From positions 44,815 to 108,814 of the forward strand of contig JAFRXO010000051.1 in assembly GCA_017443465.1 (NCBI GenBank): a stretch of DNA of 64,000 nt, written 5' to 3'. The position numbers and the translations under genes were made by a program. Below, in pieces: positions 53,342-61,294 of this stretch. Source of the stretch: Bacteroidales bacterium (GTDB lineage: Bacteria; Bacteroidota; Bacteroidia; Bacteroidales; UBA932). The notes under the pieces were generated by a model. It did not search any database, was not told the DNA's origin, and saw nothing but the letters and a program-made list of their open reading frames with translations. Every line of letters begins with the position of its first letter. Positions within the stretch are counted from its first letter, which is position 1.

Positions 53342-54028
53342 ATGAAAAAGTATGTTGCTGAGTGCATCGGAACCATGGTTCTGACACTTCTTGGCTGCGG
53401 AACTGCAGTCTTCCTGGGATGCGGCACTTCTGCCGGAGTAGTGGGTACCGCTATCGCATTCGGTCTTTCAGTCGTCGCTATGGCATATGCCATCGGCGGC
53501 ATTTCCGGATGCCACATCAATCCTGCAATCACCCTTGGTGTCGCCCTCTCCGGCCGTATGAGCTGGAAAGACGCTTGCGGCTACTGGGTGGGCCAGGTCA
53601 TCGGCGGTATCGTAGGAGCACTCCTCCTGTGGCTCATCGTCAAGACTACAGGTGCTCCTGGCGCAATGGGTGATCCTGCCGGACTCGGGACCAACGGTGT
53701 TGCTAATGCCGGCGGAGCAAGCGGAGCATTCCTGGTTGAAGTAATCGCCACCTTCATTTTCGTGTTCGTAGTCCTCGGCACAACAGACTCCAAGAAGGGC
53801 GCAGGTAACCTCGCAGGACTGGCCATCGGCCTTACCCTCATCCTGGTTCACCTCGTCTGCATCAACCTTACCGGCACATCAGTGAATCCGGCCCGTTCGA
53901 TCGGCCCGGCTCTCTTCGTCGGTGGTGATGCCCTCAAGGACCTCTGGGTCTTCATCGTTGCACCTCTCGTCGGTGGCGCTATCGCTGCCTGCACATGGTG
54001 CGCACTTGCTCCTGCAGAGGAGAAATAA
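53342..54028 (+). CDS. aqpZ: Aquaporin Z-type water channel
   Basis: This 228-residue inner-membrane channel has six hydrophobic helices and two NPA loops, GCHINPAITLGVAL and TSVNPARSIGPALF, the latter with the Arg of the selectivity filter. The second-half segment and ARSIGPAL are typical of water-selective AqpZ and not of glycerol facilitators, which have a GLNPARDF-type loop. The ATG at 53342 gives the usual short N-terminus (MKKYVAECIGTMVLT). A strong hairpin terminator follows at 54054-54086. Confidence 0.95.
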   Translation: MKKYVAECIGTMVLTLLGCGTAVFLGCGTSAGVVGTAIAFGLSVVAMAYAIGGISGCHINPAITLGVALSGRMSWKDACGYWVGQVIGGIVGALLLWLIVKTTGAPGAMGDPAGLGTNGVANAGGASGAFLVEVIATFIFVFVVLGTTDSKKGAGNLAGLAIGLTLILVHLVCINLTGTSVNPARSIGPALFVGGDALKDLWVFIVAPLVGGAIAACTWCALAPAEEK

Positions 54029-54053
54029 CCCATCGAGGTCTCTCAAGGCTATT

Positions 54054-54086
54054 AAAGAAGGTGGCTGGAATCCAGTCACCTTCTTT
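54054..54086 (+). terminator. Intrinsic terminator of aqpZ
   Basis: AAAGAAGGTGGC (54054-54065) pairs with GTCACCTTCTTT (54075-54086), with one G-T pair, and the loop is TGGAATCCA. A short T-rich stretch (CTATTTTG) follows, 26 bases after the aqpZ stop. Confidence 0.85.
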
Positions 54087-54115
54087 CTATTTTGTAGCAA
54101 GTCATGCCCCTGGGT

Positions 54116-54248
54116 AATTCTCCCTGGCATGTAGCACTGAGAACCTTCGCTTCGCTCATCCCTCCCACTTCGCTACGCTTGCGGGCCCCTCCCATTCACG
54201 TGGCCATGGGCGGCCACGGGTTTTCAGTGCTACATGCCAGGGAGAATT
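54116..54248. repeat. 25-bp inverted repeat, MITE-like element of about 133 bp
   Basis: The 25 bases at 54116-54140 (beginning AATTCTCCCTGGCATGTAGC) are exactly complementary to 54224-54248; G-T pairs and matches inside extend the stem to about 30. The interior has a second dyad (GTGGCCATGGGCGGCCAC, 54199-54216) and GC-rich sequence without a gene. Terminal inverted repeats with a short non-coding core look like a miniature inverted-repeat element; no transposase is nearby. Confidence 0.75.
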
Positions 54249-54264
54249 AAAAAGAATCAAATAA

Positions 54265-55323
54265 TTACCGGTAATCGAACCATTCACCCCAGGTCATCAG
54301 GACCCAGGGAACGGAGTTCTTATGTACAACGGTATTCTTGAATATAGTCATCCAGTAGGCCTCACGGTGGTCAATCCCATGGCCAAGTTCGTTTTCGTGC
54401 TGTGAGACCAGGAGCCTCGGATTGAAGTCGGCAAGGTGCTCATCGAAATCATGGATCCAGCAGTCCATTGCCAGGACATCGATCTTCGGAAGCCTCAGAT
54501 AGATATCTTTCAGCATTTTCAGATCGGCACCTCCGTCCAGCCACTGGTCTCCCATAGCTCCTACAACCTTGCCGTTCGGCATAGTGACGATCCAGATATT
54601 GTTTTGGAGAGCGTCCTGATGGCCCGGAAGGACGTTTACGGTTATCTTGCCTTTTGGAAGCTCTACGTCAAATGTGTAGAGATCATCATGGCGCACATGA
54701 AAGACCCGGTTGTCATCCCTGAAAGTTTCATCCGTGGCATATATGGGGATCCCCCTCTTATGACAGAGATCCCTGACATTATTGTCATAATGGTCTGAAT
54801 GGTTATGGGTATAGAACAGGATGTCGATGTGAGCGACGATCTTGTCCATGATTTCGTCCGGGATGAGAGTCCCTCCCCTTCCGTTGAGGTCCACTGCGAC
54901 TGTCATGTCACGGGTGCGGAAAATCATTCCGCAATTATACAACTTATAGACCCTCAATGCCTTGCTCCCTTTAAGCGGCTTATCGAGGTCTTCCAGGACA
55001 TGGTTCATCCTCCGGATGGAAAAGTCCAGGACCGCGGGATTGTCGAGGGGGGACGGCTCATGGGTTACCGCATCGACCGCCAAGAGAGCCAGTTCCCGCT
55101 CCCTGTTGATTGTAAGCGAAGGACGGTTCGCATTCAAGGCCCTGTCAGCGAGGTCGAGCATATAGTACGCCTGATGCTCGAGATAAAGTTCCGGACGGCC
55201 CCAGTATTCCTTAAGATACCTCTGTCCGGGGACAGCATGCCGGCTCTGTACTTCCTGGGCGGAAAGACTTGACGTCACGAGGATTAAAGAAAAGACTGCG
55301 ATTGATCTCGAAAATATGTTCAT
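54265..55323 (-). CDS. Secreted metallo-beta-lactamase-fold hydrolase
   Basis: The protein has 352 residues and a signal peptide (VFSLILVTSSLSAQ). The MBL metal motif is FYTHNHSDHYDNN (HxHxDH), further ligands are in NVLPGHQDA and MGDQWLDGG, and a late His is in CWIHDFDEHL. It is related to UlaG-like or other broad MBL-fold proteins acting on lactones, phosphodiesters or esters. About 120 residues before the MBL core, beginning SRHAVPGQRYLKEYWG, are unassigned. It is transcribed on its own, divergent from the flavodoxin-like gene. Confidence 0.85.
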   Translation of the reverse strand: MNIFSRSIAVFSLILVTSSLSAQEVQSRHAVPGQRYLKEYWGRPELYLEHQAYYMLDLADRALNANRPSLTINRERELALLAVDAVTHEPSPLDNPAVLDFSIRRMNHVLEDLDKPLKGSKALRVYKLYNCGMIFRTRDMTVAVDLNGRGGTLIPDEIMDKIVAHIDILFYTHNHSDHYDNNVRDLCHKRGIPIYATDETFRDDNRVFHVRHDDLYTFDVELPKGKITVNVLPGHQDALQNNIWIVTMPNGKVVGAMGDQWLDGGADLKMLKDIYLRLPKIDVLAMDCWIHDFDEHLADFNPRLLVSQHENELGHGIDHREAYWMTIFKNTVVHKNSVPWVLMTWGEWFDYR

Positions 55324-55373
55324 GACTGTAGAATATTGTTATCAGACTCAGACACGAAAATAAGAAAAAACTT

Positions 55374-55381
55374 TATATTTG
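55374..55381 (+). promoter_or_regulatory. Bacteroidota -7 element TATATTTG
   Basis: TATATTTG lies 23 bp before the flavodoxin-like start codon and would serve the four-gene operon 55404-57502. Confidence 0.6.
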
Positions 55382-55403
55382 AAGGCAGAAACAACCGGGA
55401 ACG

Positions 55404-56024
55404 ATGAAAGTACTCATGATCAACGGCAGCCCCCACCAGAAGGGCAATACTGCCATCGCGCTTGCGGAAGTTGCCTCGCAACTGTCCAGGAAAGGGATTG
55501 ACAGCGAAATAGTTTGGATCGGTTCCAAACCGGTCCGCGGATGCATAGCCTGCTCCCAATGCAAGGCTAAGGGACTCGGCAAGTGTGTCTTCAACGATGA
55601 CATATGCAATAGTATCTCGGAGAAATTCGCGGAGGCAGATGCGCTCATCGTAGGCTCCCCAGTCTATTACGGACAGCCTAACGGAGCTCTCCTCGCCATC
55701 ATCCAGCGGGCGTTCTACTCTAACGGCCAGTCTATCGCCGGGAAGCCCGCCGCAGCAATAGCCGTTTGCCGCAGAGGTGGTGCAACCGCAACATTCGACA
55801 CCCTAAACATGCCGTTCATGATGATGAACATGCCAGTTGTAACATCCCAATACTGGAACATAGTTTATGGCCGGGAGGCAGGCCAGGCAGCCCTTGACAA
55901 AGAAGGGATGCAGACTGTCCGCGCACTTGCCAACAACATGGCCTGGCTCCTTGAGAGCACCGGAGGGAAGCCCGCACCGGGCCGCGAAGACGAGCCATGG
56001 ACTCCAATGCATTTTATCAGATAA
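55404..56024 (+). CDS. NADPH-dependent FMN reductase/flavodoxin-fold protein
   Basis: This 206-residue protein has the FMN phosphate loop INGSPHQKGNTAIAL and the flavin-binding VGSPVYYGQPNGAL. A pair of Cys in CIACSQCKAKGLGKC is typical of iron-sulfur-flavoprotein-like reductases. It reduces quinones, metals or aromatic compounds in related proteins; the substrate is not clear. It is the first gene of a redox and housekeeping operon (bcp 8 bp, then YbaK-like 4 bp, then a phosphatase 14 bp downstream). Confidence 0.88.
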   Translation: MKVLMINGSPHQKGNTAIALAEVASQLSRKGIDSEIVWIGSKPVRGCIACSQCKAKGLGKCVFNDDICNSISEKFAEADALIVGSPVYYGQPNGALLAIIQRAFYSNGQSIAGKPAAAIAVCRRGGATATFDTLNMPFMMMNMPVVTSQYWNIVYGREAGQAALDKEGMQTVRALANNMAWLLESTGGKPAPGREDEPWTPMHFIR

Positions 56025-56032
56025 ACAGACAT

Positions 56033-56482
56033 ATGCTTAAGACAGGAGACAAAATGCCTTCGTTCTCGGTCACTGACCAGAATGGAAATACCGTTAAATC
56101 AGAAGATTTCATCGGGAAGAAGACTATCATTTATTTTTACCCGAAAGACAACACTTCCGGCTGTACCGCCGAAGCATGTTCCCTGAGGGACAACCACGAT
56201 GCCCTCATCGCAGCGGGCTACAACGTAGTAGGAGTGAGCAAGGACAGCGAGAAATCCCACGCCGGATTCGCCGCTAAGCACTCCCTTCCCTTCACCCTCC
56301 TTGCAGACACAAGCAAAGAGATGCACGAGGCCTTTGGAGCCATAGGAGAGAAGAAGATGTACGGGAAGACAGTCATCGGCACTCTCCGCAGGACCTTCAT
56401 CTTCGATGAGAACAGCATCCTTGTCAGGATCATCGAAAAAGTGGACACAAAGAACGCCGCAGCGCAAATACTTGAAGGATAG
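56033..56482 (+). CDS. bcp: Bcp-type thioredoxin-dependent peroxiredoxin
   Basis: The 149-residue enzyme reduces peroxides. Active-site Cys44 and resolving Cys49 lie in SGCTAEACSLRD, preceded by IIYFYPKDNT, and the conserved Arg is in GTLRRTFIFDE. Proline and length are usual. The ATG at 56033 (CATATG context) is preferred over an upstream one inside the flavodoxin-like gene. Its pairing with a flavin reductase fits a stress-response operon. Confidence 0.95.
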   Translation: MLKTGDKMPSFSVTDQNGNTVKSEDFIGKKTIIYFYPKDNTSGCTAEACSLRDNHDALIAAGYNVVGVSKDSEKSHAGFAAKHSLPFTLLADTSKEMHEAFGAIGEKKMYGKTVIGTLRRTFIFDENSILVRIIEKVDTKNAAAQILEG

Positions 56483-56486
56483 CTCA

Positions 56487-57020
56487 ATGTTCAAAGTCAG
56501 CGACCCGATTGCCACTCCACCTCAGGAATTCTCTTCGCCCCTCCAGGAGAAGGTTTATGATGCATTCTCCAGGCTGGATATTCCATTCGAACGGGTTGAC
56601 ACAGACCCGGGGCTGACGATGGAGGATTGCAGGCATATTGATGCCAGGATAGGAGTCAGGATAGTGAAGACGGTCTTCCTATGCAACCGCCAGCAGACAG
56701 AGTTCTATCTCTACGCGATGCCGGATGACAAGCCATTCGTAACACGGGAATTCTGCGGGGCCCTGGGAATCCCCAGGGTTTCCTTTGCCCCTGCTGAGAA
56801 GCTCCTGGAACTGACAGGAGTAAATGTCGGGGCCACCACTATCCTGAGCGCCATCCTTCCTGAATGTGCCCCGGTTCACCTGGTTATGGACCGGAGCCTT
56901 TCCGAAAGCGAGTGGTTTGCCTGCACGGACGGGACTCCTACCTGTTTCGTGAAGATCCCTACAAGGGAACTGCTTGAAAAATACATCCCGGAATCGGGGC
57001 ATCCTTTAAGCATCATTTAA
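56487..57020 (+). CDS. YbaK/ProX-type aminoacyl-tRNA editing protein
   Basis: The 177-residue protein has the YbaK fold: MEDCRHIDARIGVRIVKTVFLCN, YLYAMPDDKPF, VSFAPAEKLLELTGVNVG and GATTILSAILPE. Members remove wrongly attached amino acids (for example Ala or Cys) from tRNA-Pro in trans. The start at 56487 gives the usual N-terminus; it follows the bcp stop by 4 bp. No odd residues are visible. Confidence 0.9.
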   Translation: MFKVSDPIATPPQEFSSPLQEKVYDAFSRLDIPFERVDTDPGLTMEDCRHIDARIGVRIVKTVFLCNRQQTEFYLYAMPDDKPFVTREFCGALGIPRVSFAPAEKLLELTGVNVGATTILSAILPECAPVHLVMDRSLSESEWFACTDGTPTCFVKIPTRELLEKYIPESGHPLSII

Positions 57021-57034
57021 TCCAAAATAAGACA

Positions 57035-57502
57035 ATGAGGGTACTTTTCCTATGTCATGGGAACATATGCAGGTCTCCGATGGCTGAATTCATCCTGAAA
57101 GCGCTGGTCCGCTCATATGGGATCCAGGATCAATTCCATATAGAGTCCGCCGCAGTGTCGTCAGAGGAAATAGGCAATCCGATATATCCGCCTGCACGCA
57201 GATGCCTCAGCCAGCACGGGATAGCCTTTGACACCTCGAAAAGGGCCCGCAGGGTCACCCCCCAGGATTATGGGAGGTTTGACAGGATCATATGCATGGA
57301 CTCCTCAAACATCAGGCTCCTACGTCGGATTATCCCCGATGATCCAGAGGGCAAGGTCCATCTGATGATGTCATATACCGGAATGGGGCGCGATGTGGCC
57401 GATCCCTGGTACACCGGAGACTTCGAAACGACGTTCCAGGATATCCTGGAGGCCTGTGAGGCTATGCTAGGACAAATCAGTCTTCGAAGCTCTCGATCTT
57501 AA
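57035..57502 (+). CDS. Low-molecular-weight protein-tyrosine phosphatase
   Basis: This 155-residue phosphatase has the P-loop Cys7 and Arg13 in FLCHGNICRSPMAEF and the general acid in VADPWYTGDFETTF. The conserved substrate region FDRIICMDSSN is present. It may act on a tyrosine kinase of capsule synthesis, although none is in the window. It is last in the redox operon; its 3' end overlaps the ABM gene from the opposite strand by 26 bp. Confidence 0.93.
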   Translation: MRVLFLCHGNICRSPMAEFILKALVRSYGIQDQFHIESAAVSSEEIGNPIYPPARRCLSQHGIAFDTSKRARRVTPQDYGRFDRIICMDSSNIRLLRRIIPDDPEGKVHLMMSYTGMGRDVADPWYTGDFETTFQDILEACEAMLGQISLRSSRS

Positions 57503-57761
57503 GCCCGTCAACTGCCATCTCACCTATCTTAGGCACCGCATATGTAAAATGAGGTGCTGCAGAATGCTTGTCGAGCACAGCCTGGTTTTCCCAACTCTCG
57601 CAGAACATCATAATACTGGGGTTGGTAGTGCTTTGAAACAGGTCATAGCCTTTGTTTCCCTCGTCCTGGCGCGATTTTGCAACTAGTTCATCAGTAACGG
57701 CCTTGAGTTCATCCAATGAGACGCCCTCCTTGAGGACGAAGAATGCATTTAATCTGATCAT
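57477..57761 (-). CDS. ABM-domain (YgiN-like) putative quinol monooxygenase
   Basis: This 94-residue dimeric ferredoxin-like protein begins MIRLNAFFVLKEGVSLDEL and holds YDLFQSTTNPSIMMFCESWE and DKHSAAPHFTYAVPK, with the His expected in the family. Members are called antibiotic biosynthesis monooxygenases, but many are small quinol-modifying or heme-free oxidases. The promoter at 57783-57790 precedes it. The gene converges on the phosphatase gene with a 26-bp overlap. Confidence 0.9.
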   Translation of the reverse strand: MIRLNAFFVLKEGVSLDELKAVTDELVAKSRQDEGNKGYDLFQSTTNPSIMMFCESWENQAVLDKHSAAPHFTYAVPKIGEMAVDGLKIESFED

Positions 57762-57782
57762 GTCTGGTTATTTTTATCCTGT

Positions 57783-57790
57783 CAAATATA
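57783..57790 (-). promoter_or_regulatory. Bacteroidota -7 element TATATTTG
   Basis: TATATTTG on the minus strand, 22 bp before the ABM start codon. Confidence 0.55.
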
Positions 57791-57796
57791 ATCAAT

Positions 57797-58969
57797 CTAT
57801 CCGATAATCCACTTCCCTGCTTTCGGGATACGCTGCACGAGGACACAGAAAAGGGCTACGCAGCTAAATGAGATCGCTGCGGTCAGCAGGATCTGCACCG
57901 GAGTAGTCCATATGCCCAAGGCTCCTTCAGTCCCCAATCCGAGCGAAGTGCGCAGCCACGCTGACACGGCTCCGAGAAGAAGCATATGACAGAGGTACAT
58001 CCCGTAGCTTGCCTTTGAAACCGGAAGCAGGACATTTTTGTAGAACCGGCCTTCTCCCTTTATCTGACGGAACAGGAGGATATATGCTATGGACATAAGC
58101 GCCACGCCAATGGTGTCATTCAGCCACGGTCCCTCCCACAGGGCTGCAAGTCCGACGGGGCCTTCAATGGGAAAGACGCCATTGGAATCCCCCCAGACCC
58201 TGCTCAGGAATCCGAGGGAGCATATGGCAAAGCCCGCCAGGAACAGGGGCGCGGCTATGGAGAGCGTTTTCTTCCAGGACAACTCCCCGACGAACTTGCG
58301 GAAGTACAGTCCCAAAAGCATATAGCCGATAAAACCGCTCAGATAATAGAAAACGCCGTAAGTGTTCCAGCTGGCTTCACCCCAGAGAGGATATTTTGCC
58401 GCATTCGGGATGCCGGAAGGACCGTATATGACCGGAGCCGGTCCTCCGGCCCACTGCCGGATGAGCGGTATCAGGGTGGTAAAAAGCCATATGCCCAGAT
58501 AGACCTGAAGTTCCTTTTTACCGACCTTCTCCGCCCATGGAGAAAGCAGGGGCATGATAAGGTAAAGGCCTATGAGCATATAGACGAACCACAGATGGCC
58601 GGCTGCATAGTTGAAGTTCAGCAGGAGGTCCTTGAAATTCTGGACGGGCTCACCCCAGACAAGGGCATAGACCACAGTCCAGAAAAGGAATGGGACCAAC
58701 ACCCTGACCGCCCTTCTCCTGAAGAATTCCCCGGCCTGATAATGAAGCGGAAACTGCAGATAACTGGAAGCCACGACGAAAAGGGCCACACAGGCACGTG
58801 GGAAGACGTTAAGGATCGACATCCATATGGCATCAGCCTTGGTCAGGATCAATGACCCTTCGCCACCGAGATAAAACGGCTCGCAGCTATGGGTCATCAT
58901 CACCATGAAGCAGGCCGTCACCCGGAGCCAGTCAATCCATATCTCTCTTTTAGTATTGTCTTTCAGCAT
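57797..58969 (-). CDS. Membrane acyltransferase (acyltransferase_3 family)
   Basis: The 390-residue protein has about ten membrane helices. The family starts with WIDWLRVTACFMVMMTHSC and the His of this motif is the likely catalytic residue; FFRRRAVRVLVPFLFWTVVY and HLWFVYMLIGLYLIMPLL follow. Such proteins O-acetylate or O-acylate surface sugars, such as peptidoglycan or exopolysaccharide. No glycosyltransferases are adjacent, so I cannot name the acceptor. The promoter is at 59003-59010. Confidence 0.9.
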   Translation of the reverse strand: MLKDNTKREIWIDWLRVTACFMVMMTHSCEPFYLGGEGSLILTKADAIWMSILNVFPRACVALFVVASSYLQFPLHYQAGEFFRRRAVRVLVPFLFWTVVYALVWGEPVQNFKDLLLNFNYAAGHLWFVYMLIGLYLIMPLLSPWAEKVGKKELQVYLGIWLFTTLIPLIRQWAGGPAPVIYGPSGIPNAAKYPLWGEASWNTYGVFYYLSGFIGYMLLGLYFRKFVGELSWKKTLSIAAPLFLAGFAICSLGFLSRVWGDSNGVFPIEGPVGLAALWEGPWLNDTIGVALMSIAYILLFRQIKGEGRFYKNVLLPVSKASYGMYLCHMLLLGAVSAWLRTSLGLGTEGALGIWTTPVQILLTAAISFSCVALFCVLVQRIPKAGKWIIG

Positions 58970-59002
58970 GTTGAAAAATATTTCCTTTTCACCGAATTAT
59001 CA

Positions 59003-59010
59003 CAAATATA
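59003..59010 (-). promoter_or_regulatory. Bacteroidota -7 element TATATTTG
   Basis: TATATTTG on the minus strand, 34 bp before the acyltransferase start. Confidence 0.55.
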
Positions 59011-59041
59011 ATCATTTCCGACGCGTTTCGGTAAAAATATG

Positions 59042-59049
59042 TATTTTTG
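59042..59049 (+). promoter_or_regulatory. Bacteroidota -7 element TATTTTTG
   Basis: TATTTTTG lies 22 bp before the carbonic anhydrase start at 59071 and overlaps the earlier ATG at 59047, which therefore cannot be used. Confidence 0.6.
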
Positions 59050-59070
59050 GAAAAAATATCTCCGAGCCAT

Positions 59071-59610
59071 ATGAGCAGCATAGATGAAGTACTGGCGTTC
59101 AACCGAGGATATGTAGCCTCAAAGGGCTATGAAAAGCACCTTACCGACAAGTTCCCGGACAAGAAACTTGCAGTTTTAAGCTGCATGGACACACGACTGT
59201 CCGTCCTTCTGCAGGACGCATTGGGCCTGAAAAACGGAGACGCCAAGATCATAAAGAACGCCGGTGCAGTCATCCCCTCACCATGGGATTCAGCAATGCG
59301 GAGCCTCATCGTGGCCATATATGAACTTGGCGTGACTGAAATAATGGTTGTCGCCCACACGACCTGCGGAGCCTGTCATATGAGCTTCAGCCATTTCAGG
59401 GAAGAAATGCTGAAACGCGGCATTCCTCAGGCCTGCCTGGAACGCAGCGACATCGACCTGGACGCATGGCTGGAAGGCTTCCATGACACAGAAAGATCCG
59501 TACGCGACACAGTAGCTGCCATTGTAAACCACCCTCTGGTTCCTTCCGACATTACAGTCCGCGGCTTCATCATCGAATCGGCGACAGGAGAACTTACAGA
59601 AATAAAATAG
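59071..59610 (+). CDS. Beta-carbonic anhydrase
   Basis: This 179-residue enzyme interconverts CO2 and bicarbonate. The zinc ligands are Cys38 in LSCMDTR (with Asp40 and Arg42), His96 and Cys99 in AHTTCGACH. KIIKNAGAVI is another family segment. It belongs to the type II-like, small beta-carbonic anhydrases common in Bacteroidota. Bicarbonate supply would serve carbamoyl-phosphate synthesis and carboxylases. A TSCPD gene follows by 4 bp. Confidence 0.93.
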   Translation: MSSIDEVLAFNRGYVASKGYEKHLTDKFPDKKLAVLSCMDTRLSVLLQDALGLKNGDAKIIKNAGAVIPSPWDSAMRSLIVAIYELGVTEIMVVAHTTCGACHMSFSHFREEMLKRGIPQACLERSDIDLDAWLEGFHDTERSVRDTVAAIVNHPLVPSDITVRGFIIESATGELTEIK

Positions 59611-59614
59611 GCAT

Positions 59615-59905
59615 ATGTACGACCCGACCAAATTGTCAGACATCACCTCTGACGGCATCCGCAGCGCCTCTTTCAGCACCTGCGGAATAACATGCTCTAC
59701 ACATATAAACCTTGAGACAGAAGGAGACGTAATCCGCCGCGTCGAGATCGTCAAAGGCTGCGACGGGAACACCAAAGGTCTTGCAAGGCTCTGTGTGGGC
59801 CGCAAGGTTCAGGAAGTCATCGGCCTGCTGGAAGGAATAGACTGCAAAGGCCGCGGCACCAGCTGCCCGGACCAGCTTGCAAAAGCATTGAGGCAACTGG
59901 ACTGA
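59615..59905 (+). CDS. TSCPD-domain (TIGR03905-like) small protein
   Basis: This 96-residue protein has four or more conserved Cys: STCGITCSTHINL, KGCDGNTKGLARLC and GTSCPDQLAKAL, where TSCPD gives the family its name. The domain is also found at the end of some class II ribonucleotide reductases and is thought to bind metal or an Fe-S centre; the stand-alone form has no agreed function. It follows carbonic anhydrase by 4 bp. Confidence 0.88.
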   Translation: MYDPTKLSDITSDGIRSASFSTCGITCSTHINLETEGDVIRRVEIVKGCDGNTKGLARLCVGRKVQEVIGLLEGIDCKGRGTSCPDQLAKALRQLD

Positions 59906-59918
59906 GGCAAATAGTTCG

Positions 59919-59926
59919 TATCTTTG
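59919..59926 (+). promoter_or_regulatory. Bacteroidota -7 element TATCTTTG
   Basis: TATCTTTG ends only 5 bp before the GTG start at 59932, so the mRNA of that gene would begin at or very near its start codon (leaderless). Confidence 0.6.
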
Positions 59927-59931
59927 GCGCC

Positions 59932-60639
59932 GTGAAAGTATTAATACGCAATACCATAGTCATACTGACCGTCCTGGTCGCAACTTCATGCGGAACGTCC
60001 AGGAACTTATCAAAGCAGGGCTCACCTTCCCGTCTTGCCGATGAGATCTGGACCTTCAGCCAGACTCATCCGGATGGTTTTACGCTGAATATCCGGACGA
60101 TGACCGAGCCTACAGAAGGAATATGCGTAGCGTACGCTACCACTCAGAACAGCCACGGCCGCGATCAGTTGGAAAGTGTCACGAGCCATGCATATTCTCA
60201 CGACGGATTCGTAGGCGGCTGGCTGGACACGACGGACAGCCTGTATTACTTTGACAGTGTCCGCCTGTTTCCTGAAGACTCCCTGTCGGCCGCCGTCAAT
60301 TTCGGGAAAGCCAACTTCCAGAAGGCCATCTACAATCTCTCGAAAAACGAGGAAATCATTCTCCGTGAAGACGTTGAATTCGTTTCTCCGACAAATCTCA
60401 TAATCATGTACGCCAAGGAAATCGGCAAAAGCCATCTTCTGAATGCAGTCAGTAAATACGGTGCTGAAATCCTGTACGAATACAACATCATCCCGGGAAT
60501 TGCCATCAAGATACCTGAGGGGAAAGATATCAACCTGGCCATCGAATATTTTTCAGGCATCAAAGGAGTCACCGCCGTAGAACGGGACCATATATATCAC
60601 CTCATAGACCCGGTAAAACCCAAACTGGAAGTCCGGTAA
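59932..60639 (+). CDS. Lipoprotein with C-terminal I9-like (protease propeptide) domain
   Basis: The 235-residue protein starts with GTG and has a lipoprotein signal (VLVATSC). Residues ~35-150 (DGFTLNIRTMTEPTEGICVA, AYSHDGFVGGWLDTTDSLYY) resemble a small domain seen in other Bacteroidota proteins that I cannot name. Residues ~165-225 (LLNAVSKYGAEILYEYNIIP, GVTAVERDHIYHL) have the pattern of the inhibitor I9/subtilisin propeptide domain. It could inhibit or chaperone a subtilase; none is in the window. The start is decided by the promoter 5 bp upstream. Confidence 0.65.
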   Translation: MKVLIRNTIVILTVLVATSCGTSRNLSKQGSPSRLADEIWTFSQTHPDGFTLNIRTMTEPTEGICVAYATTQNSHGRDQLESVTSHAYSHDGFVGGWLDTTDSLYYFDSVRLFPEDSLSAAVNFGKANFQKAIYNLSKNEEIILREDVEFVSPTNLIIMYAKEIGKSHLLNAVSKYGAEILYEYNIIPGIAIKIPEGKDINLAIEYFSGIKGVTAVERDHIYHLIDPVKPKLEVR

Positions 60640-60655
60640 AATTTCATATCCAATC

Positions 60656-61273
60656 ATGAAAAGAATCCTTATTTACTTATCAGCATGCTTGATCCTCCTC
60701 TCCTGCGGACAGACCAGGGCGAAGAAAGACGCGGTCCCCGCGGGCGACACCGACAAACATGTAACCGACACAAAATCAGTTGCTGACGTTCAAGTTAACA
60801 ATGAGAAAGAAGAAGACAGCAGCATTAATGCCATCATCAGATACATGAAAGGACTTGGTGCCAGTTATTCTCCTGGCGAGCATTGTATTCCATATTGCCT
60901 GGTCGTGGCTTCCGATGAGTCTAATCCCGATGATATCCGGGTCTGGGGCGATTTCCGGGTTGAGAATTACAACCAGTCTGGAGACACTCTCAAATCTGTC
61001 TCCGGCGGAAGTCACCCTGGCTGCATGCACGTTAAAAAGACCGACAGCGGTTTTGAGGTCACTCAGTTCGATGCCGTAGGCGACGGTTCTTCATATACCC
61101 CCACCGCCAAAGCCATTTTCGGCGACAGGTACGAAGCCCTTATCGCCCTTGGCGCCGATGAAGATACCAAGAAAGCTACCCGCACAAAGTCTATCCTGGA
61201 CTATGCCGAGGCCAATGGCCTGCAGGTATCCTGCTACCAGGACTACGGCTGGCCCGCGGTAAAGATCAGATAA
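60656..61273 (+). CDS. Lipoprotein of unknown function
   Basis: This 205-residue protein has a lipoprotein signal (LILLSCGQ) and a charged linker (DTDKHVTDTKSVADVQVNNE). The folded part includes DDIRVWGDFRVENYNQSGDT and SGGSHPGCMHVKKTDSGFEV, then YGWPAVKIR at the end. No family is recognised. It lies 16 bp after the I9-like gene and 21 bp before the FISUMP-like gene, as part of a probable three-gene operon. Confidence 0.7.
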   Translation: MKRILIYLSACLILLSCGQTRAKKDAVPAGDTDKHVTDTKSVADVQVNNEKEEDSSINAIIRYMKGLGASYSPGEHCIPYCLVVASDESNPDDIRVWGDFRVENYNQSGDTLKSVSGGSHPGCMHVKKTDSGFEVTQFDAVGDGSSYTPTAKAIFGDRYEALIALGADEDTKKATRTKSILDYAEANGLQVSCYQDYGWPAVKIR

Positions 61274-61294
61274 CCTGGTTAAAATATTAATCAT

